Assembly (NCBI GenBank): GCA_038363925.1
Contig: JAQQWL010000009.1
Coordinates: forward strand, 2,728,001-2,792,000
Direction: 5' to 3'
Length of the DNA: 64,000 bases
Origin: Apiospora phragmitis
Lineage: Eukaryota > Ascomycota > Sordariomycetes > Amphisphaeriales > Apiosporaceae
The notes beneath the pieces are model-generated. The model was not told the origin of the DNA. It saw nothing but the letters and a program-made list of their open reading frames with translations, and did not search any database. Both the position numbers and the translations under genes were made by a program. This document shows, piece by piece, positions 36,360 through 48,641 of the stretch. Within the stretch, counting starts at the first letter, position 1, and each line of letters opens with the position of its first letter.

Positions 36360-38002
36360 TCATCGTTCTGTTGGCCCCTTGTCTTGCTCTTGATCCAATT
36401 CCGAACTCGCTTCCTCGACCGGGGATGCCAGCTTCTTGTCTGGCAGAATCTCCAGTGGCTGGGATTTCCTCGACGACGAGTCACTGCGCCCAATCGTGTC
36501 TTGGCTGCCCCGCCTGCCCATGCCCGAGTCGAAGGAAGACTGAGCAGTCGGTGTATTCGCCTGGCTGCCTCCGCGCTGCCCGTGATAATGAACAACCTGA
36601 GGAGGCGGCTGCCCAGCTTGAGAGCCCAACAAATGCGGGGGATATGGGTCTAAATCCTTGCTAGACGTAGAAAATGTCGAAACCACAGGTTGATGATATC
36701 CATTTGTGCTTGAGGTGCTCTGCGTCGGTGCATGACCGCTGCTGCTGTTGCTGCTAGTGCCGCCGGTAGCGGTGGCGGCGGCGGTGGATGGAACGACATG
36801 CTCAGCTTGTGTTGGAGTTCCAGTATCATTTGGGGTGCCTGCTGCAGCTCCCAAGTCTCCAGTAAGGCTGTTCATGCCGCCCTCGATATCTCGCAAGAGG
36901 CGCACGTATTCTTCGGGGACAAGTCCGCTCTCCTGTGTCTTGGGATCCTCGGCGACTAACCAGCCTTGGCCATGCCTATATGAAACCCATATAATTTGGC
37001 CCTCGACCAGGGGAAGCTCGTTTTCGTTCTCCCGCTCGAAATCAAACAGTGCCACTGCCTTGCCATGCATCTCCTCATCTGGTGACGTGATGGTAAACTG
37101 GTAGTCTCGCGAGTAGCGCGACTCGTCGTAGGGGCGGAAGCCAGGAGAAGAGGCGGTGCTAGAGACGTCTGATTCGGATTTATACCCAGATTCGTGCTCC
37201 ATATAGTGGCGCGGCTTCTGCTCTTGCGCTTGATACAGGGCCTGCATTGATTGCCGCAGCTGTTCCGAAGGATACGTAACATACTCCCCACCAGGCCCAT
37301 TGGCCTCTCCTCCTGGCTAACGTAGTAGCGCTCGCTCCCGTCGCCCGTACTCCCAGTCCCAGTGAAATAACCCCTCTGTCTCTCATACCTATCCGGGCTC
37401 ATCATTGAGGCTGCCCCGAGAGTTCCGTGTTCTTGCGCCGAGCGAGACTTATGATGTCCTAGCGATGCTGATGACGACTTGTGCTTCTTATGGCGAGAAC
37501 TGACAACCGGACTCTGGAGGTCTTCATCCTCGCTCCACGGAGGGCCATCACCAAAGTGGATTGGTGCCAGTCTCTCGCCCTTCCCCAATCCGCCATCTGT
37601 AGTCCACTCCCAACTTGTTGGAGGGTCTGACAGACGGCGTGTTTCACTTGCTGGTGTAGTCATACCAGATGCAGGTCTCGATCCTTCCGGCGGAGGTCCA
37701 TAATGCATAGGATGTATGGGAGGATATGCGAAATCTCGAACGATGGTATACGTAAGACTGGAGTGAAAGATCGGGAAGAGATAGGAAGGCGGTCGCGAAC
37801 GCGACGGGACCGACCCCACCGAATATTGAGAGAGTCGGTTCTTTGATGCGTGCGACATTGGGGGCGGTATTGCGCTGGCTCGACTACTTGTCGGCGATGT
37901 AATCAGAGGAGGGAGCGTTGGGTGGTTCGAGTTGGGCGAAGGCGAAGAAACTGCAGTAGGCGATGGAGCCGGTGATGAGCTGGGGGACATGATTGCAGCC
38001 AT
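36360..38002 (-). CDS. SH3-domain protein, Nbp2/Skb5-like
   Basis: Adaptor resembling yeast Nbp2 and S. pombe Skb5, which bring PP2C phosphatases or PAK kinases to HOG and cell-wall MAP-kinase signalling. Start at 38002 (MAAIMSPSSSPAPSPTAVSS), then a long Pro/Ser-rich disordered part. The single SH3 domain follows: GKAVALFDFERENENELPLV, GQIIWVSYRHGQGWLVAE (W pair), GLVPEEYVRLL. A Gly/Ser/Thr-rich tail ends in KGPTER. A one-base loss near 37300 (QEERP/NGPGGEYVTYPSE) splits the frame; corrected length 547 residues. No intron. The ATG is preceded by a long region with microsatellites that may be a long leader. Confidence 0.85.
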
Positions 38003-39025
38003 TTTCAGAGGAAAGAGTCCTGGTCCAGCGTACCCTTTAAGAGACGTATACGAAAAATCGTTTGAAATACTGGCAAACGCGCAGTTGCAACAGCTGTGTG
38101 TGTGCCACAAGACGGGGCACGCTGTTACCGCCTTGAACAGACTTGTCCAGCAAGCTGTTAGGCGCAATGCATGCGATCACAGAGCGGCGGTCGAAGAGGA
38201 ATCGAAGTGAAGCGCCGATTGAATTATAATATGGGGTTTAAATGGCGAAAATGACAACGTGTAGCGAAGGCAGGTGCAACGGGGTTTGTTCGTTGGTGAC
38301 TCTGCCGAGAATCCTGTGCCCAGAACGAGCGAGCTGGATCAGAGGTGACGGACGGGACGCTTGAGAGGGAGGAAGGTAAACAATTTCGCAGAGATGGGAT
38401 GCGCCTGGCCGGGTTCGAGAAGATAGAGGGGTGGGATTGCTGTCGGCCCGTACCAATGTTTCCAGAAATAGCGCCGCCGGTGTTTGGCGACAGCAATGGC
38501 CGGCCGACGAGGGTTCGCTCACAAAGTGGGTTGGAGGGAGGGTTCGTAGGTAGGTTAAAACTCGATCGTTTACTCCAGTCGGCCGACTTGCCTACGTATC
38601 TACTCCACCAGGATGAGTAAATGCCCTAGAATATACAGAAAACAACTTGAGAGCTTCCACCCAGCCACGAGTGACCTGTAGTTGGAGGCGAGGGAACGTG
38701 ATGGGAATAGAATCGAAGTGCGTGGGGAAACTAAGGTAAGTAGGTAAGGAAGGTAGCAGCGATGAAGGCAGGTGCAGGCGGTGATCTGCTACCGAGAAAA
38801 AGAATAAGCGACGGGCCAGCGATGGGGGGAAATCGACGAGAGAATTGGATTGAGCGTCTAACCTTGACGAGCGAGGTCGAGTCGGGTTGAAGGTGTGGTC
38901 AAGTAGAGGCGACTGACTGACTGTCAATCTGTCTATCTGTTTTGGTGGGCTGGGGCTGGGCTGCCTTCTGTCTCTGCCTCCCTTTAACTTACCTGCTGCG
39001 CTGCTCTATCTTTACCACGGCAGTA

Positions 39026-39030
<5 letters not shown>

Positions 39031-39064
<34 letters not shown>
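39031..39064 (+). repeat. (GT)17 dinucleotide microsatellite
   Basis: 34 bases of perfect GT. Likely length-polymorphic. Confidence 0.95.
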
Positions 39065-39065
<1 letters not shown>

Positions 39066-39409
39066 TCGCTCTCAGCCTATCTTAGGTCGGCCTAGTCAAA
39101 CCACCCCCAAAAGACCTAACTGCAACCTAAGGCCTGGGCCGAGATCAGGTCAGGTTAGGTTTTCCTAGGAATCGTTGTGAATGGCCAGTTGTTGCGTCGG
39201 CGCAGTTCTAGTTGGTCCTACTAAGCGCGTGAGGCTTGATTCTACTGGTCGGGGCTCTCGGGGGAAGACAAGAGGGGTCTGGAGGAACCGCCAGGGGAGG
39301 GAGGACGAGGAAGAGGGAGGTTTTGGCTTATCGACGACTACCTATCAAGCTCCGACTGATGATGGATCGGTCACTGGTTGGAGTTTCTAGCGACCAAACC
39401 CTCTCTTTT

Positions 39410-39411
<2 letters not shown>

Positions 39412-39440
<29 letters not shown>
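39412..39440 (+). repeat. A29 homopolymer tract
   Basis: 29 consecutive A after CTCTCTTTTGC. Could be a nucleosome-depleting poly(dA:dT) element or the tail of a retroposed sequence. Confidence 0.9.
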
Positions 39441-39442
<2 letters not shown>

Positions 39443-41277
39443 ACCAGATCGTGAAGCGGTTTTTTGTTGTAGACTATAATTGAGTGGCTATGAGCAGAAA
39501 GGCCGGGATACCTAGATTGCGCAGTCTGAGGGCCCGACATAATGGGAAGTCCCCGAAATTTGTTCTGTGTTTCCAAGTCAGTGTCGAGGATCCCAAAATG
39601 CCAAGCCTCATTCTTTTTTCGTTTCCAACTGGCTCTAGACTGCGACCCCGGTATTGCCAAGCCCACGGATGGATATCAAATTAGCATACACGCAAATACG
39701 TGTATGCCGATGCCCATCTTGGAGGGAAGTTGACGTGGTACACTGGGCATGTCTCATGATTTCTATGTAAGGTTAGCAGTCATGATGCTGTTTGTCGAGG
39801 CTTGCCCACCTCAATGTCTCGTTCCCAAGTTCTAGATATCGGGCTTGGCAGCTCGGGAGACCTGTCCCTGCCCGCCAGTCTTTTCGTATTAGAAATACAG
39901 CATTCAATATGTATCTGTGGCTTTGTGGCTCTCTTGCGTCGAAGTAGCCGACTGCCCTTGTCATTGTAGGTTATACCAGTTCAAGGGTGAATAGAAGCAA
40001 CTATATCCGGGCATCGATATGGCGTGCCTTTGTGTTACCATACTCCACGACTGTGGAAGCCGGTTCCTAGTAGTACGAAACACGCACTCTTCTTAGGTCA
40101 TCAACTGTTACCTCTTTTACATTAGGTACGAAGAGACTTTTGTATCAGACGTGATCATAACCTCGCGATTCCATCGTGGATCACGAATGTGCTGGTCTCA
40201 GAGAATACAGTGCCACGTGTGTCTATGGCTGGATTACTGTGTTACATACATATAGAATGCCTTTATCCCCACGGACCTCAGTAGCTTACTCTTGCTAGTG
40301 TGTACCTACATGAGACAAGGTAATGGTTAGTTGTTCTCCATACGTATTTAGGTACGCAGCTATGAAATCCAATTGCAAACACCTGGTTTGATGAGACACA
40401 AGACTACCATGACTTTATACCCCTTGTTCCACCTGGGTATGCGTATCGATTCGCTTCTATCTACGATTATCGGTAACAAATGCCCAGCAGGCTGTTATTA
40501 AGGTAAAGATATACGGAGGACAGTGAAAAAATACAATGTTCCATGCTTAGTGGTGCATTGAACATTGAATGCTGAATGCCACATGCAGTTTCAGGCCAGA
40601 ACTTATCGCTATCCAACGTGCCCCACCTTGACACAATCAGCCTGGCTATTTCTTCCCACCATAACTTTTCCACCGATCACAAACTGCTTTGGCGATTTTG
40701 TCTTCTGTAAACATTTTCCAACGCGATCGCAGGTCCACGCAAATGCTGCCCGAATCAGCACCTGCCTGCTTTCGCATGTTTCAGACCGTAAGCTGAGGCC
40801 AGCTTCCCGTCACGGGCCGTCTCTACCTCATCTCAACGTGATGTGACTAGTAGCGGTCGGCTTCACAACTCTCTTCGCCTCTTCCGTACGGCCAGGTTGA
40901 GAAGTCCTGCGTCATTGCAATTTCTAATCGAAACATCTCCCGTTCTTCACCCAGGTATGTCCGTTTATCTGAACACGTTGAAATAATACGCGCTGGAGCA
41001 CTGCACCTCTGCCCTCTGAATGATGAAATATTTTATTGGAGCTGTCTGACTACTCATGTTGATACTTTAATTTAATTACGCAACTTTTCTGATCTCGTCC
41101 ACCACATCCACCATTCTCTTCCAAACCGAGAGTGTTCAATCCACTGACACTACGTCAACAGCACAGGCTATTTATTTAATCTCGCCCTTCCCGACGAGCG
41201 CGAACACTGTGTGTTGTAGTTGTTTTTGCCACCTGACACAACTGGCTGAGACTTTACCGACGACTTGAAATTCTGAC

Positions 41278-42148
41278 ATGATGGACGTCAACGGTGCGTC
41301 TACTGATGCAGCAGTACCGGCATCGCAGCCACCTGCTCAAAATGGTGTTGAGGGGGTAGGCTCGTCAGGTTACAAGCTGAAATTCTGCACCGTATGTGCG
41401 AGTAATCAGAATAGGTGAGTCGAAGACCTGTGGCGTTGTCTGTCTAACTGCCTGTTACATAACTTACTCTTTTTTTTTCTCAATCTAAAGGTCTATGGAG
41501 GCGCATCTGCAGCTCTCTAAAGCCAACTACCCAGTCATTTCCTTCGGAACCGGTTCTCTTGTTAGATTGCCCGGCCCAAGCATCACCCAGCCCAATGTCT
41601 ATCAGTTCAACAAGACCTCGTATGATAGCATGTGGAAGGAACTGAAGGAGAAAGACGAAGACCTTTACACACGAAATGGCCTCCTCAAGATGATTGATAG
41701 GAATAGAGGAGTCAAATGGGGCCCAGAACGCTGGCAAGACTGGCAGATTGGTATCCCCCGCCTTGAGCATGCTACAGACCGTGGCAGTGAAGGCATTGAG
41801 GGAGGCGTAGCTGATGTTGTGTTCACATGCGAGGAGCGCTGCTGGGATGCTGTTATTGACGACTTGCATAATCGTGGTACCCCGCTGAACAAACCAGTTC
41901 ATGTCATCAATGTTGACATCAAGGATAATCATGAAGAAGCCTCGATCGGAGGCCAGGGCATCCTTGACCTCGCGAACTCTTTAAACAAAGCTGCCCAAGA
42001 AGAACGCGAGGTCGTCGGTGCTATGTCCTTCGATACTGGAAGCGCAGCGGGTCGGGCCTCTTTTGACGAAAGAGTACCTGACATAATCGGTGAGTGGCAG
42101 GAAAGATGGCCCAACCTGCCGGCGACATGGACATTAGCCTGGTTTTGA
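41278..42148 (+). CDS. SSU72: RNA polymerase II CTD phosphatase SSU72
   Basis: Removes phosphate from Ser5 (and Ser7) of the Pol II C-terminal domain, within the cleavage/polyadenylation factor; nuclear. Exon 1 is 41278-41414 and exon 2 is 41491-42148, 264 residues, no frameshift. The low-molecular-weight phosphatase loop C-X5-R reads CASNQNR, with active Cys40 and Arg46. [20 protein letters not shown] and [20 protein letters not shown] follow, then [12 protein letters not shown], and [20 protein letters not shown] near the end, all family blocks. The residue-1 to -31 extension is Ala/Pro-rich and poorly conserved in general. ATGATG gives two adjacent possible starts (41278 or 41281). Full family length, so functional. 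Confidence 0.96.
41415..41490 (+). other. SSU72 intron
   Basis: 76 bp, GTGAGT..CTAAAG, phase 2. It splits the codon of the catalytic-loop Arg46 (AG/G). Confidence 0.93.
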
Positions 42149-45100
42149 TCAGGTAACCATTGCCCTTTTGCCGTCTACACAAACCATATTGAGCCTTGAG
42201 CTCACAAGATGATACCCAAACACCCATATATAAACTTGATTCACAAGTCAGAAAACTTGCAAGTTGGTATAGCATGGTGATACAAAGCACGTGCTATATT
42301 GTTGTACCGTTGAGTTGTTTTATTGCCATGCCAGTCGACACCTCCTTTGGCAAGTAGCAGTGCAGTCAGTACTTATTAGACAAGCTCTAGAAGACGGAAG
42401 ATGACCAATCATTGCGGAATCATCCCAAGTTCTATCCCCTTGAGTGCTGAGTACAACAAAACAAGTGGGGTACATTTTTTAAACCAATCAAACAGCGTGC
42501 ATGCTGCTCAAAAAGGCCGTGAGCCACCAGCACGTAGCACTGAGTGAGCTGTGCGACCAATCAATTCACATAGATTATGACCCACTTCTTTTGTTGTACT
42601 TAGCGCTCAAGTGGATAACATGACTCGCGATGCAGTTGCCCGGAAACATGAGGCTCAAAGAGTACACATGTAACCTCCCCCTGCCTGCTTATTTAGGCAC
42701 GACACGCACCGCGGTCCATGCTTCGGATGTCCCGAGAGACCTGCAGATACTGTAGAACGAAAATAACATATTGATCGAAGTTTTTCCATCAGGCATACAC
42801 CCTTCCAGTCATTTCATGGAAGATTATGTTCCAATCGCATTAATGGAGTGCATGTGAGTTCGTATGTTGCACTCATATAGGTAAGTCGGCAATATCCAAG
42901 CAGAAGACACGTTTAGCATGGTAGAATTAGGTCAGGAGCCAATCGATAGCCACACAACTTGTCGCGTTCATGCTCTCGGGATCGAACTTATCCAGAAATG
43001 TTGCAGAAGGAAACCTGGGACATGCAGCACAACATGTTGGCTAATTGCGATATGTTTCTACTGCAAATAGCTCCTCGAAGAACAGTTTCTCTAGGGCTTC
43101 GTGCAGACGGCCAAATTGTCCGTAGCAGTTCAGTAACACAGCAATGGAGGTTGGTTCCTTCTCCCACCCAGTAAATTCCAAAGTATGGAAGACGATAGGA
43201 TTGTCATGTGGATTCGATACGCGTCACGTCATTTCGAAACTGCTCCGCCTAACAGCGTACTTGATGAACATCCATCTCCTGTTCAAACCAGCTTGCCAGT
43301 TGTCGGCTTTTTTCCCTTGGATAATAAGTCCCGTTGGCGCGCGCCAGTATGCAGTCGAGGAGACCTGCCGGTTCAGTCCGTCTCAAGCCCATTGAAGCAT
43401 GGTGGTCACGCTAGAGATACAGTACGACTAATGTAGGTACGGATAGCGCATAACCAATCGAATCTAACCTCCAGAAATGCTTGCGCCTCAGGGGAAAGCC
43501 CCATACATAGCGAGCTCATCGGTGACAGGGGGTGGGCATTTCTAAATTGCTTCGCGGTGGAATGATTTAGATCATGACTTGAGATAGGAGACGGGGCTGT
43601 GCAATGGTTCTTCCTAGGTGTCTCGAGGTGTGTTGTCTCTTCCCTGGACGGCTTATTGACTTAGGTAAGTGATGGGAATGGGACACGCGTGGTGCGTGCT
43701 CTAACAGTACGTCAGCCGAGCACTATGGTTGCAAAGGGAAAACAGCATGTCGATCTCCTCGGACGCGATACTGATCATGCTGAAGACGGGGAGCGATCAC
43801 TGCTGAAGAAAAGGGCACTTGGGGAAGATGGAAGCCAAAGGGGCGGAGACATGGACATCTGGCCTCCGTGCTCACGGTTGGCACTTGGTTGCTGCCATCG
43901 AAAGGTTGCCCGGCCTAGCTGCTAGCCACTACTGAAAGACCAAGATACCTGGTAGGGGGGGTAGACCATGTCAGATACCTACATAGCATTCAATGGCGGC
44001 TGATGACTGATAATCTTAATTCATCTCCTTTCACCAGACCCAGACAATCTGACAAGCAGCAAGACTGATTGATGAAAGTCTGAGAGGGGGGTTTATGGTT
44101 TTAATGAAAGGTCATGTGTGCTACGTGTGAACTTCCGCTTTGCCATGAACGTCATATATATGAAGTGCACAGCGAAATCAACACGGGAACCTGTTTCAAT
44201 CGAGACGTCTTTCGATCTGTGAGAGGGCGAGAAGAAAAAAAAAGAAGAAAAAAGGGATAGCCTAATTGTCCTTGTAGCCGTAGATCTCTTGAGTCTAGGT
44301 CTGATGTCGCCTTCTAGTGCAGGCTGGGGGTGAGGAAATAAGTACCTGTCAATTTAACAATTCGATAGGTAGGGAACTAGAGAAGGCAGGCTTAGCGAAT
44401 AGCGATTAGGTTGACTTGATCGAATCGGGTGCGTGCGGTGGTCCTCCCTTAACCAACTTCGTTAGTTCGTAGGATCCCCCCGAACCACCCCCTAGTCCTT
44501 CGCTCGCCTCTCCTTGCAAGTTGCTGGTTGTGGTTGGTTTCATCGGTCTAAGAAGGCCCTGCCTTGGTTTGGAAGTATCAGAAGGTGGTATTCTCGGATA
44601 GAAAATACTTGACCTTAGACCTGCCAGCGACCAGACCAATTGAACCAGAATCCACCCACCTCCACACCCACTCGCGCCGCACAGCGCAGCAAAGACGCTC
44701 TCAAGAACCCGGCACATTCTGAGACTTAGGAACTCCAGCGACCTGCAGCCGCTCGGTCTCTCGGGGGTGTTTGTGCCTGTAGCCTGCGGCTCCCCTTCAC
44801 GTTCCTGTCTTATGCTCCAGGCCTCGCCTTCTTCTGTTCAGAAACCTTATTGATTGTTCCACAGTTTCCCCAGCAGCCAGCTACCCGACTGTGGCCATCA
44901 ACTCACCCAACGAGCAAGGCAGAGAGAGTGTTTATCGTTTATATTCGCTGCTTTCTCTTTTGTAATCGTTGCACCGCGCACCGAAAAGGCCCTTGCCTGC
45001 TACGCTTTCCTCCCTCTCGGCTCCTTACCGTCCCGTCGCTATTTCGAAGCGCTGTTCGCGGTCCCGGCCAACAAGAGTCGAGTATACAAGTGCCAACGAG

Positions 45101-45809
45101 AACCAAACAGAGATCAAGTCAGAAAAAGACACCTCGGCAAACGAAACGCCCATCGACAGTTGCTTATCAAACTTTGCGTCTCTACTTCGTCCCATCGCCA
45201 TTGCCGCCCGTCCGTGGTTTCCTCGAAGGGAGGCACTTTGTGTGTTCTTGAAACAGCATCTGACACGACATAAACTCAATTGACTCGGACCGGCGCTGTT
45301 CCCCGCAGACTGAACTCAAGACCGTGCTCCTGTGCGATATATTGACAGCTGACTGAATCGATCGTGGTCCAGTTCGTTCACATACATGTATCTTGAAGGC
45401 GCCCGACCAACTTGGAGGAAATTGGAAGGCAATATTGCTCCGTACCAAGTACACCAAGCCTGATTGTGCAATTAGCATCAGTCACCCGAGCAACGGCAAC
45501 CCAGAGAGATAGCACCGTCCAACACTTGATACCGGAATCAATACCGATACACCGAATATCGACCCGAGGATCCAGGGATATTGGGCGAAACGCATCAACG
45601 GTGCATTCAAGAGGCTTTTTTTTTCATTTTTTTTCTGACGTTAGTTCTGGTTAGAATTTGGGAAACCGCGAGACGTTCAAGTGGCGCATACACGTACTTC
45701 CTGCTTGCTGGGTTTTCGAAGGCTCTTTGTTCTTGCAACTTGGCGCTGCGGCGGTACAGACCAACTCCATTGATTCATTTGCATGAACTAGTGGCTGAAT
45801 ATTCCTACC
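42149..45809. other. 3.7-kb intergenic region and SPA2 upstream
   Basis: Up to about 44.2 kb only short frames without motifs. 44.2-45.8 kb is CT-rich with several short upstream frames and T-runs (45607-45632) and probably contains a long SPA2 leader and promoter. Confidence 0.4.
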
Positions 45810-48641
45810 ATGAATACTCGAAATGCGCCGCTGTCACCTGTCTCAGTAGGCGGCAGCGAATGGTCTGGCATCACCAAATACCAAAATCCCGACAACTACG
45901 ACCCAAACAACCGCGGAGTGATATCGCCACCGTATTCGGGTGGACGTAACGGAAGTATGAGCGGCTTCCCCGGCCCTGGGCCTGGTGGCCCCAGAAGCGT
46001 CGGCCAGCCTTCTCCGCCACCGTCTATCGGCCGTTCCAGCACCGGCATGTATGCGAGGAGTGAAAGTGGTCGCAGCATGCGAGACGAGAACAACGAACCC
46101 GTTCTCAGCGGACACTATGTCGCCTTGAGGAAATTTTTGCAACAGACCTCGAAAGATGGTCGTGCAAACCCACCACCCAACCGAGCCCGTGATAAGCTAC
46201 TGCGTCTTTCAGCAGTGCAGTTTCTCGAGTTATCCACCGATGTCTACGATGAGCTGCTCAGACGGCAGGCCTTGAGTCGAAGAGCCCCTGGGCCGCAAGT
46301 GCCGCCCTTCCTCCAGCCTGAAGATACCTTCCATCCAAAGCGAAACCAAGCACGCCAGAAATTATCGACACTAGGACCCCCGAGGTTCCGCGACTTGGCC
46401 ACCGACGTTTTCTGCGAGCTCGAGCGGCGTTTCCCGCACTTTTCTAGCCCTGAAGTTGGTATGGGAAGCCCCAGGTCTTCTTCGCGCGGCCCTTCGAGTC
46501 GATCAGGAACTCCTGTCAGCAGCATGAATGGGCTACCTCGGGGTATGCGACGGCCCTCAGATGCTAGTTCCATCCGCTCGGGGGCGCCTCGTATGACTGA
46601 CTACGGTGTTCCGCCTTCCCCGGGATACCTCCCAACAATTATGACAGGCCGCAGCAGAAGCAGTTCCAGAGCAATACGATAGTGCCCAATAAGAGCACCA
46701 TGGTTGAAGAGGACGATGACGGTGCCGACGACACTGAAGATAACGAGGCATTTGGCCTGGAAGCGGCTGGTAATGGCCGCGAAAGCAAGAGGAGTGAGGC
46801 TACTGGTATGAGTGGGATTATGTCCGAGGTATGTTCCAAAAGAGCCACACACTACATTAGCAGTGTGATTGTTGTACTGACCTTAGCTTCAAGAGTGACA
46901 AGAGAATGCTTGAGGAATCCCAAGCCCAAGCACGGGATCTGCAGTCGAGGCTCGATAGCCTAGAGGATCAGCTGAAGAAGAAAGACGACGAGCTGGCGCG
47001 TGTTCTTGACGATGAGCGGTCCAAAGCGTCATCCGACAATATGGAGAGGAAACAATGGACCGACATGCAAGCCGACCTGGAGAACCAACTGGCTCAAGCC
47101 AAGGACTTCAGCGCAAACCTCCAAGAGGACCTTGCGCGGATGGAGGAACAGCACAGTTCAGAGATGCGGAGGCTGCAGCAAGAACTGGAAGAGGCAAATC
47201 AGAGCAGCCGGAATATGGCAGTTCCAAGCGGATCTGCTGATGCAGAATTGCGAAGGGAAAATGAGGAACTGCGGATGGCATTGGAAGAACAGCAACAGGT
47301 GACCGAGGAAGTCCGACGTGAAGCGCAACAGTTTCTGCGGGAGATGAAGATGCTCTCTCAACAACATGGTCCTGCTTGGGAACGGCAAACAGAATTGGAG
47401 AAGGTGGTGGAATCCCTCGAAAACGAGGTCCGCGACTGGCGTAACCGTTATGCTCGCACAAAGACTCAGTTGCGCAACATGAGAGCCTCCTCTCTCGGCC
47501 TTACCATTGACCAGGACGCCGGCAAATACATTCGCGAGAAGGGATTCACTCAAGACAATGGTCTCGTCAAGGACGTCCACGTGACGAGGTTCCAGATCGC
47601 TATTGATGAACTGCTACAGAAGGCGCGAACGGATGTCCCAGACAAGGTGATCGACTCTATGAAAGCGGTCGTTGTCAGCGTTCGACGGATTACTAAGGAT
47701 ATCGATGAGTCGGCGCCCAACGATGAGAGCTTACATCAACAACAGCAAAGGCTCAAGAGCAGAGTTTCCGCTACGGCAAACAACCTAATCACGGCTTCCA
47801 AGAACTTTGCGGCCGCCGCGGGTATCTCGCCTGTCTCGCTTCTCGATGCTGCTGCATCGCATCTGGTGGCTGCTATTGTTGAATTGTTGCGAACCGTCAA
47901 AATCCGAGCTACGCCTGCTGGTGAGCTGGAAGATGACGACGACGGCACCGTCACACCTGTTGATTCAAACGCCTTCTTCTCGAACCGGTCAACTCAGCAG
48001 GATGTATATGCTAAATCAGCTTCGCCGCAAGCTACTCAATCGCCGCTTGACCCGCCCCCACGTTTCAACGGCCTTGGGCCCCGCGATAGTATGCAGTCCT
48101 CGGCATATAGCCCAGTCAGCTCTCCTCGCGAGTCGGTCAACCCATACAACCAACCTTCGCGTAATGGTGGTCCAAACGGGTTGAACAAGGGCCCCCCCCT
48201 GCTCCGGGCGGCTATGGTGGCCCGCCGCAGGACAACCGCGCTGAAGATTTGAGGTTTTACGTCGAGGACCAGACGGCGGTTCTTGTCCAAACTATCCAAA
48301 GTTTGGTCAGCTCTGTCCGCAGCGACGCATCGATTGCACAAATCAACGATCAAATCGACACCATTGCAGATGTTGTTGGGAGAGTCATGTCCGAGGCACA
48401 ATCTAATGGCGTTGGCAATGATATGCTTGACCGCCTTGCGTCCTGTCGGCAACGCCTTCTCGAAGCCGGTGAACATGGACAAGACCTAGCATCGCGGGGT
48501 CTTGGCGCCGAGGACAACCAATGGCGCATGTGGACTCAGACCCTGCCCCCTATAGCCTTCGAGATTGCTCGCGAGATGAAAGAGTTGGCCCAAAGTGTCG
48601 GCCGCTTAGTCATGTCACCTTCGGCTGATGATTTCTCATGA
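45810..48641 (+). CDS. SPA2: SPA2-type polarisome scaffold
   Basis: Scaffold of the polarisome at hyphal tips and septa, binding formin and MAP-kinase components. Start at 45810 (MNTRNAPLSPVSVGGSEWSG). Two Spa2-homology (GIT-like) repeats: RDKLLRLSAVQFLELSTDVY and RQKLSTLGPPRFRDLATDVF. A Ser/Pro linker, an intron, then a long coiled coil (about 46906-47470, heptads rich in E/Q/L) are followed by GLTIDQDAGKYIREKGFTQD and a helical region. The C-terminal domain begins RFYVEDQTAVLVQTIQSLVS and ends at VMSPSADDFS. Two one-base losses occur, in C3 at 46631-46633 (GYLP/NNYDRPQQ) and in C8 at 48192-48199 (KGPPP/APGGYGG). Corrected, exactly 923 codons. Nothing else is lost, so it is presumed functional. 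Confidence 0.92.
46829..46893 (+). other. SPA2 intron
   Basis: 65 bp, GTATGT donor; acceptor TTCAAG keeps frame (MSE/SDKRMLEES). The nearby CCTTAG would break the frame unless another base is wrong. Confidence 0.7.

Larger units (their letters stand above)
38003..41277. other. 3.3-kb intergenic region with simple repeats
   Basis: Shared upstream region of the SH3 gene (-) and SSU72 (+). Pyrimidine/purine-rich near 38220-38990, with a (GT)17 tract and an A29 tract. No coding signal recognised between 39441 and 41277. Confidence 0.5.

Noticed and set aside
43144..43925. Short frames at 43144-43436 and 43689-43925 as small genes
   Set aside because: No recognisable domain, signal peptide or splice structure; length expected by chance.
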